Shown piece by piece: positions 58,361 through 64,000 of a stretch of DNA of 64,000 bases. Below the pieces are notes generated by a model. The model saw nothing but the letters and a program-made list of their open reading frames with translations. It searched no databases and was not told the origin of the DNA. Origin of the DNA: Pectobacterium araliae (GTDB lineage: Bacteria > Pseudomonadota > Gammaproteobacteria > Enterobacterales > Enterobacteriaceae); NCBI RefSeq assembly GCF_037076465.1, contig NZ_AP028908.1:992001-1056000 (forward strand), written 5' to 3'. Position numbers and translations under genes: made by a program. Each line of letters opens with the position of its first letter. Position 1 is the stretch's first letter.

Positions 58361-59383
58361 ATGTATTCAATTCGACTGGATGCGTTAGCTCAACAGTTGG
58401 ATGCACAATTACACGGTGATGGCGATATCGTCATCACCGGTGTTGCTTCTATGCATTCAGCAAAAACAGGGCAAATTACGTTTCTTTCCGACAGTCGTTA
58501 CCGTGAGCAACTGGCCGAGACGCAAGCGTCTGTGGTCGTGCTGACGGAAGCGGATTTACCTTACTGTCAGGTCGCGGCGCTGGTAGTGAAGAATCCCTAT
58601 CTGACGTACGCTCACATGGCTCAATTGTTGGACACGACACCGCAACCAGCAACCGATATTGCGCCGAGTGCCGTCATTGCCCCCGACGCGACGTTGGGTC
58701 GGCAGGTGTCCGTTGGCGCCAATGCCGTCATCGAATCTGGTGCACAGTTGGGTGATGGCGTTGTCATCGGTCCCGGCTGTTTTATTGGTAAAGATGCCCG
58801 TATTGGTGCCGGTACGCGTTTGTGGGCAAATGTCACGATTTATCACCGCGTTGAGCTGGGTGAACAGTGCCTGATCCAGTCGGGGACGGTGATCGGTTCT
58901 GACGGCTTTGGCTATGCCAACGATCGCGGCAACTGGGTGAAGATCCCGCAGTTGGGAACGGTCAGAATTGGCGATCGAGTTGAGATTGGCGCGAGCACAA
59001 CCATCGATCGTGGTGCGTTGGATGATACCGTCATTGGCAATGGTGTGATCATTGATAACCAATGTCAGATTGCGCACAACGTCGTGATTGGCGACAATAC
59101 CGCGGTAGCGGGTGGCGTCATTATGGCGGGGAGCTTGAAAATTGGTCGTTATTGCATGATCGGCGGTGCTAGCGTAATTAACGGGCACATGGAGATCTGC
59201 GATAAAGTGACGGTAACAGGAATGGGGATGGTCATGCGACCAATCACTGAACCTGGGGTATACTCTTCGGGTATTCCTTTGCAACCCAATAAAGTATGGC
59301 GCAAAACCGCAGCGCTGGTGATGAATATTGATGAGATAAGCAAACGGTTAAAAGCCGTTGAACGAAAAGTCGATAACGTTTAA
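58361..59383 (+). CDS. lpxD: UDP-3-O-(3-hydroxyacyl)glucosamine N-acyltransferase LpxD
   Basis: 340 residues. Third step of lipid A synthesis, an ACP-dependent N-acylation. N-terminal uridine-binding domain (about 1-100), then a left-handed beta helix of hexapeptide repeats, with catalytic His239 (CQIAHNVV) at the E. coli position. The C-terminal helix ends [15 protein letters not shown]. Confidence 0.97.
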   Translation: MYSIRLDALAQQLDAQLHGDGDIVITGVASMHSAKTGQITFLSDSRYREQLAETQASVVVLTEADLPYCQVAALVVKNPYLTYAHMAQLLDTTPQPATDIAPSAVIAPDATLGRQVSVGANAVIESGAQLGDGVVIGPGCFIGKDARIGAGTRLWANVTIYHRVELGEQCLIQSGTVIGSDGFGYANDRGNWVKIPQLGTVRIGDRVEIGASTTIDRGALDDTVIGNGVIIDNQCQIAHNVVIGDNTAVAGGVIMAGSLKIGRYCMIGGASVINGHMEICDKVTVTGMGMVMRPITEPGVYSSGIPLQPNKVWRKTAALVMNIDEISKRLKAVERKVDNV

Positions 59384-59484
59384 TCACTCGCGTTTTATTT
59401 GCGGCCTGCCTGAAGACACCTAATTTAGGGTCTGCGCAGGCCGTGTTGTTGATGGCATCAGTTTTTATGGACAGGAAGAGTATT

Positions 59485-59940
59485 TTGACTACTGACACTC
59501 ATACTCTGAATATTGAAGAGATTTTAGAATTATTACCGCACCGTTTCCCGTTTTTGCTGGTTGATCGGGTACTGGATTTTGAAGAAGGGAAGTTTCTGCG
59601 GGCGGTGAAAAACGTCTCTTTCAACGAACCCTTCTTTCAGGGGCATTTCCCGGGCAAACCGATTTTTCCCGGCGTGTTGATTCTGGAAGCCATGGCTCAG
59701 GCTACCGGTATTCTGGCGTTTAAAAGCGTAGGCAAACTGGAGCCGGGTGAGCTGTATTACTTCGCCGCTGTTGACGAAGCGCGCTTTAAGCGCCCGGTAC
59801 AGCCAGGCGATCAAATGATCCTTGAAGTTGAATTCATTAAAGAGCGTCGCGGCGTTGCGCGCTTTAAAGGTGTTGCCAAAGTTGATGGCGAAGTGGCCTG
59901 TGAAGCGTCAATGATGTGTGCTCGTCGTCGGGAGTCCTGA
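59485..59940 (+). CDS. fabZ: 3-hydroxyacyl-[ACP] dehydratase FabZ
   Basis: 151 residues from TTG 59485, the E. coli length, with GGAAGAG just upstream; the frame extends to 59443 without homology. Hot-dog-fold dehydratase of type II fatty-acid synthesis, sharing 3-hydroxymyristoyl-ACP with LpxA and LpxD. Catalytic His54 ([11 protein letters not shown]) and Glu68 (LILEAMAQ) are present. Confidence 0.97.
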   Translation: MTTDTHTLNIEEILELLPHRFPFLLVDRVLDFEEGKFLRAVKNVSFNEPFFQGHFPGKPIFPGVLILEAMAQATGILAFKSVGKLEPGELYYFAAVDEARFKRPVQPGDQMILEVEFIKERRGVARFKGVAKVDGEVACEASMMCARRRES

Positions 59941-59944
59941 TAAC

Positions 59945-60733
59945 GTGATTGATCAAACCGCCTTTATTCACCCTAGTTCGATTGTTGAAGACGGTGCCAT
60001 TATTGGTGCTGGCGTTCATATTGGCCCGTTCTGCTACATCGGTTCTCAGGTTGAGATCGGTGAAGGGACGGTGCTGAAATCGCATGTCGTCGTCAATGGT
60101 GTCACTAAAATTGGTCGCGACAACGAAATCTATCAGTTCACGTCAATTGGTGAAGTGAATCAGGATCTCAAATATGTCGGGGAGCCGACCCGCGTTGAGA
60201 TTGGCGATCGTAACCGTATCCGTGAAAGCGTCACGATTCATCGTGGCACGACGCAGGGCGGTGGGTTGACTAAAGTCGGTAGCGATAATCTGTTGATGAT
60301 CAACACACATATCGCACACGACTGTGTTGTGGGCAATCGCTGTATTCTGGCGAATAACGCGACGCTGGGTGGCCATGTTTCCGTCGATGATTTTGCAATT
60401 ATTGGTGGAATGACGGCGGTACACCAGTTCTGTATTATCGGTGCTCACGTTATGGTTGGTGGGTGTTCTGGTGTGGCGCAAGACGTGCCGCCGTATGTGA
60501 TTGCACAGGGTAACCACGCGACGCCGTTTGGCCTGAACATTGAAGGCCTGAAACGTCGTGGATTCGAAAAAGAAACGCTGCATGCGATCCGTAACGCATA
60601 CAAACTCCTCTACCGTAGCGGTAAAACGCTGGATGAGGTGAAACCGGAAATCGAAGCGCTGGCGGCTGAATATCCAGCGGTGCAGGCATTTACCGATTTC
60701 TTTGCCCGTTCTACTCGCGGCATCATTCGTTAA
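59945..60733 (+). CDS. lpxA: UDP-N-acetylglucosamine acyltransferase LpxA
   Basis: 262 residues from GTG 59945, the E. coli length. First step of lipid A synthesis. Hexapeptide-repeat beta helix (about 1-190) with catalytic His125 ([11 protein letters not shown]), then a helical C-terminus. Starts 4 bp after the fabZ stop; the ATG-initiated longer frame at 59918 lies inside fabZ. Confidence 0.97.
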   Translation: MIDQTAFIHPSSIVEDGAIIGAGVHIGPFCYIGSQVEIGEGTVLKSHVVVNGVTKIGRDNEIYQFTSIGEVNQDLKYVGEPTRVEIGDRNRIRESVTIHRGTTQGGGLTKVGSDNLLMINTHIAHDCVVGNRCILANNATLGGHVSVDDFAIIGGMTAVHQFCIIGAHVMVGGCSGVAQDVPPYVIAQGNHATPFGLNIEGLKRRGFEKETLHAIRNAYKLLYRSGKTLDEVKPEIEALAAEYPAVQAFTDFFARSTRGIIR

Positions 60734-60736
60734 TCC

Positions 60737-61888
60737 ATGACATCACGTCCTTTGACTATTGGGCTAGTCGCCGGAGAAACTTCCGGCGACATCCTTGGCG
60801 CGGGCTTGATCCGGGCGCTAAAAGAACAGGTGCCTAATGCGCAGTTTGTCGGTGTAGCTGGGCCACGTATGCAGGCTGAAGGTTGTGAAGCCTGGTACGA
60901 AATGGAAGAGCTGGCCGTCATGGGGATTGTTGAAGTACTCGGACGCCTTCCTCGCCTGCTGAAGATTCGGCGGGATTTAACCCAGCGCTTTAGCGATCTC
61001 CAGCCCGATGTCTTCGTGGGCATTGATGCACCTGATTTCAATATCACGCTGGAGGGCAATCTCAAACAGCGCGGTATCAATACCATTCACTACGTCAGCC
61101 CATCCGTGTGGGCGTGGCGGCAAAAACGTGTTTTCAAAATAGGTAAAGCGACCAATCTGGTGCTGGCTTTCTTGCCTTTTGAAAAAGCGTTTTACGATCG
61201 TTTCAATGTACCTTGTCGCTTTATCGGCCATACGATGGCTGATGCGATGCCATTGCATCCTGATAAGCTGGCAGCACGCGCGACGTTGGGTATTGCGCCT
61301 GATGTGCATTGTCTGGCGCTGTTGCCGGGCAGTCGCGGTGCAGAAGTTGAAATGTTGAGCGCCGATTTTCTCAATACAGCCGTGCTGTTGCGTCAGTATT
61401 TTCCCGATCTGGAAATCGTGGTTCCGCTGGTCAACAGCAAACGGCGTGAACAGTTTGAGCGGATAAAAAGTAGTGTGGCGCCCGATCTGCGCGTGCATCT
61501 GCTGGATGGGCAAGCGCGTGAAGCTATGATTGCCAGTGATGCGGCACTATTGGCATCCGGTACGGCTGCATTGGAGTGCATGCTGGCGAAATGCCCGATG
61601 GTTGTCGGTTATCGTATGAAGCCCTTTACCTTCTGGCTGGCGCAGCGCTTGGTCAAAACGTCGTGGGTGTCGCTGCCGAATTTGTTGGCTGGGCGTGAGC
61701 TGGTGGCAGAATTGCTACAGACCGACTGTACGCCGGATAAGCTCGCTGCTGCACTGTTGCCGCTGTTTGCCGATACGGACAAAATGACTGAGCTACGCAC
61801 AACATTTGTGGATTTGCATCAGCAAATCCGCTGTAACGCCGATGAGCAAGCGGCTCAGGCGGTACTGGAATTAGTAAAGCCATGTTAG
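60737..61888 (+). CDS. lpxB: Lipid-A-disaccharide synthase LpxB
   Basis: 383 residues. GT19 glycosyltransferase joining UDP-diacylglucosamine and lipid [21 protein letters not shown] opens the N-terminal domain, with [14 protein letters not shown] and [13 protein letters not shown] as further family motifs. Three bp after lpxA; its end overlaps or abuts rnhB. Confidence 0.97.
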   Translation: MTSRPLTIGLVAGETSGDILGAGLIRALKEQVPNAQFVGVAGPRMQAEGCEAWYEMEELAVMGIVEVLGRLPRLLKIRRDLTQRFSDLQPDVFVGIDAPDFNITLEGNLKQRGINTIHYVSPSVWAWRQKRVFKIGKATNLVLAFLPFEKAFYDRFNVPCRFIGHTMADAMPLHPDKLAARATLGIAPDVHCLALLPGSRGAEVEMLSADFLNTAVLLRQYFPDLEIVVPLVNSKRREQFERIKSSVAPDLRVHLLDGQAREAMIASDAALLASGTAALECMLAKCPMVVGYRMKPFTFWLAQRLVKTSWVSLPNLLAGRELVAELLQTDCTPDKLAAALLPLFADTDKMTELRTTFVDLHQQIRCNADEQAAQAVLELVKPC

Positions 61889-61908
61889 TAAAACCATCTA
61901 ATAAAACC

Positions 61909-62505
61909 ATGAGTGAAATTTTTATCTATCCGCAGGCGACCTGTATCGCTGGCGTTGATGAAGTGGGCCGTGGCCCTTTGGTTGGCGCGGTCGTCACGGC
62001 GGCGGTGATTCTTGACCCGACCCGACCGATTGTCGGGCTGGCGGATTCCAAACAGCTGAGTGAAAAACGTCGACTGGCGCTCTATGATGAAATCAAAGAG
62101 AAAGCGTTGGCGTGGAGCCTCGGTCGTGCGGAACCGGAAGAGATTGATCAACTGAATATCCTGCATGCTACCATGCTGGCAATGCAGCGTGCGGTGGCTG
62201 GGTTGTCTATCGTGCCTGACTTTGTTCTCATTGACGGTAACCGCTGCCCTGCATTGCCGATGTCCGCTCAGGCGGTGGTTAAAGGGGACAGCCGCGTGGC
62301 AGAAATCAGCGCGGCTTCGATCATGGCGAAGGTCACCCGCGATCATGAGATGGTTGAATTGGATCAACGTTTCCCTGCTTATGGCTTTGCTCAACACAAA
62401 GGCTATCCAACGGCTTTTCATCTGGAGAAACTGGCTGCACTGGGTGCCACAGAGTTTCACCGTCGGAGCTTCGCGCCAGTCAAACGTGCATTAGGGCTGG
62501 CGTAA
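61909..62505 (+). CDS. rnhB: Ribonuclease HII
   Basis: 198 residues from ATG 61909, the length and N-terminus of E. coli RnhB (Met, then Phe-Tyr-Pro a few residues on). An ATG at 61882, overlapping the lpxB stop, would add nine residues and could reflect coupling; neither has a strong ribosome site. Cuts RNA in RNA-DNA hybrids and single ribonucleotides in DNA. Asp17-Glu18 in [12 protein letters not shown] and the later Asp in DGNRCP form the metal site. Confidence 0.95.
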   Translation: MSEIFIYPQATCIAGVDEVGRGPLVGAVVTAAVILDPTRPIVGLADSKQLSEKRRLALYDEIKEKALAWSLGRAEPEEIDQLNILHATMLAMQRAVAGLSIVPDFVLIDGNRCPALPMSAQAVVKGDSRVAEISAASIMAKVTRDHEMVELDQRFPAYGFAQHKGYPTAFHLEKLAALGATEFHRRSFAPVKRALGLA

Positions 62506-62581
62506 AACATCATCATTCACTCTCTGTGTTGTGATATGACTATTGCAATGCTGACTAATCGATAAATTCTGGGATCTGGGT

Positions 62582-64000
62582 ATGGCCGAACCACGTTTTG
62601 TTCACCTGCGTGTTCACAGTGACTATTCCATGATCGATGGGCTAGCCAAAGTCGGTCCGCTGGTAAAAAAAGCGGCGGCACTTGGCATGCCAGCGCTGGC
62701 GATTACCGATTTTACCAACCTGTGTGGGCTGGTAAAATTCTATGGCGGCGCGCATGGCGCGGGAATCAAGCCCATTATCGGCGCAGATTTCTATGTCCAA
62801 AGCGACGAATTGGGTGATGAGTTGGCGCATCTCACTGTGCTAGCCATGAACAATCAAGGCTATCAGAATCTCACGCTGTTGATTTCCCACGCTTATCAAC
62901 GTGGTTATGGTGCTGCCGGACCGACAATTGACCGGGATTGGCTGGTTGAGCACCAGGAAGGGCTGATTTTACTGTCTGGCGGCCGCCGGGGTGATGTCGG
63001 TCAATTTTTGCTGCGCGGTAACCAGACGCAGGCCGAACAGTGTCTGGCCTTCTATCAGGAACACTTCCCCCAGCGTTACTATCTGGAATTGATCCGCACG
63101 TCCCGCCCCGATGAAGAAAGCTATTTGCATGCCGCCGTCGAGCTGGCGACGAAGCACGGGATACCCGTGGTGGCGACTAATGAAGTGTGCTTTATCAGCA
63201 CCGATGATTTTGATGCCCACGAAATCCGCGTAGCGATTCACGATGGCTACACGCTTGATGATCCCAAACGTCCACGTAATTATAGCCCGCAGCAATACAT
63301 GCGTTCCGAAGAGGAAATGTGCGAGCTGTTTGCTGACATCCCCGAAGCGTTGGCGAACAGTGTTGAAATCGCCAAGCGCTGTAATGTAACGATCCGTTTG
63401 GGCGAATATTTTCTTCCGCAGTTCCCGACGGGTGAGATGAGCACCGCAGATTTTCTGGTTCAGTGTTCGAAAAAAGGGTTGGAGGATCGTCTTGAATTCC
63501 TGTTCCCTGACCCGGAAGTACGCGCTGAGCGTCGACCGGAATATGATGAACGTCTGGACATCGAACTGGGCGTCATCAACCAAATGGGGTTCCCGGGCTA
63601 CTTCCTGATCGTCATGGAATTTATCCAGTGGTCGAAGGATAACGATGTGCCTGTTGGCCCAGGACGTGGCTCCGGTGCGGGTTCATTGGTCGCCTACGCG
63701 CTGAAAATCACCGATCTAGACCCGCTAGAGTTCGACCTGCTGTTTGAACGCTTCCTCAACCCTGAACGCGTCTCGATGCCTGACTTTGACGTCGATTTCT
63801 GCATGGAAAAACGCGACAAGGTTATCGATCACGTTGCGGAAATGTACGGGCGTGATGCAGTTTCTCAGATTATCACCTTTGGTACGATGGCGGCGAAAGC
63901 GGTTATTCGTGACGTAGGACGTGTACTCGGACACCCCTATGGGTTTGTCGATCGCATTTCAAAACTGGTGCCGCCCGATCCCGGTATGACGTTGGAGAAG
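62582..64000 (+). CDS. dnaE: DNA polymerase III alpha subunit DnaE, N-terminal part
   Basis: The first 473 codons; the frame runs off the right edge (full E. coli protein is 1160 residues). Replicative polymerase. The PHP domain covers about 1-270 ([19 protein letters not shown] at the start). [19 protein letters not shown] [11 protein letters not shown] and [16 protein letters not shown] begin the polymerase palm. Catalytic Asp401 and Asp403 are in MPDFDVDFC, at the E. coli numbers. No ribosome site is clear, apart from GGG in TCTGGGTATG just before the ATG. Confidence 0.98.
   Translation, partial: MAEPRFVHLRVHSDYSMIDGLAKVGPLVKKAAALGMPALAITDFTNLCGLVKFYGGAHGAGIKPIIGADFYVQSDELGDELAHLTVLAMNNQGYQNLTLLISHAYQRGYGAAGPTIDRDWLVEHQEGLILLSGGRRGDVGQFLLRGNQTQAEQCLAFYQEHFPQRYYLELIRTSRPDEESYLHAAVELATKHGIPVVATNEVCFISTDDFDAHEIRVAIHDGYTLDDPKRPRNYSPQQYMRSEEEMCELFADIPEALANSVEIAKRCNVTIRLGEYFLPQFPTGEMSTADFLVQCSKKGLEDRLEFLFPDPEVRAERRPEYDERLDIELGVINQMGFPGYFLIVMEFIQWSKDNDVPVGPGRGSGAGSLVAYALKITDLDPLEFDLLFERFLNPERVSMPDFDVDFCMEKRDKVIDHVAEMYGRDAVSQIITFGTMAAKAVIRDVGRVLGHPYGFVDRISKLVPPDPGMTLEK

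Overview
The window reads as chromosomal backbone of an enterobacterium of the soft-rot Pectobacterium type. Protein sequences and gene order follow the Enterobacterales closely: the recC-ptrA-recB-recD block, argA-amiC-tRNA-fMet-mltA, csdA/csdE/tcdA, gcvB/gcvA, queF-syd-csrB/rsmB-yqcC-truC, and the map/rpsB to dnaE envelope-lipid cluster. The genus is an inference. It rests on overall similarity, on the rsmB-type regulator RNA beside syd, and on sugar-acid catabolism genes in the accessory slots. Dickeya or Brenneria are not excluded by eye.

Layout. (1) 1-12614: tail of the pseudopilin-like ygdB/ppdC genes, then the RecBCD DNA-repair genes with the periplasmic protease gene ptrA between recC and recB; recB and recD start inside the stop codons of their upstream neighbours. 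(2) 12628-15171: an accessory pair, a LacI/GntR-type repressor and an L-talarate/galactarate dehydratase, with a perfect CpG-centred palindrome between them. (3) 15235-19958: argA behind two ARG boxes, amiC, three initiator tRNAs in tandem, and mltA. (4) 20054-29635: the largest accessory block. One leftward operon encodes an oligopeptide-type ABC importer, a TetR regulator and a DapA-family lyase/synthase. A BisC-like molybdoenzyme is transcribed divergently, and an 18-bp palindrome lies in the shared upstream region. (5) 29704-36466: tcdA, csdE, csdA, a YgdI/YgdR lipoprotein, the sRNA GcvB and its activator gene gcvA, ygdD, rlmM, xni. (6) 36530-42076: ppnN, queF, syd, the CsrB/RsmB-type RNA with about 22 GGA motifs and two upstream GacA/UvrY-like boxes, yqcC, truC, yqcA. 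(7) 42180-47097, leftward: yaeH, dapD, glnD, map. (8) 47225-64000, rightward: rpsB, tsf, pyrH, frr, dxr, uppS, cdsA, rseP, bamA, skp, lpxD, fabZ, lpxA, lpxB, rnhB and the first 473 codons of dnaE.

Two global post-transcriptional regulators, GcvB and RsmB, lie within about 8 kb of each other. Three observations go beyond standard annotation: the TetR/ABC/DapA-like/BisC-like block as an uncharacterised regulated uptake-and-conversion unit; a well-formed promoter and intrinsic terminator about 75 bp apart between dxr and uppS (candidate small RNA or attenuated leader); and nested inverted repeats between the fMet tRNA promoter and mltA. The rest is ordinary conserved chromosome. Several reading frames were restarted at GTG or TTG codons where a Shine-Dalgarno sequence and family length support this.
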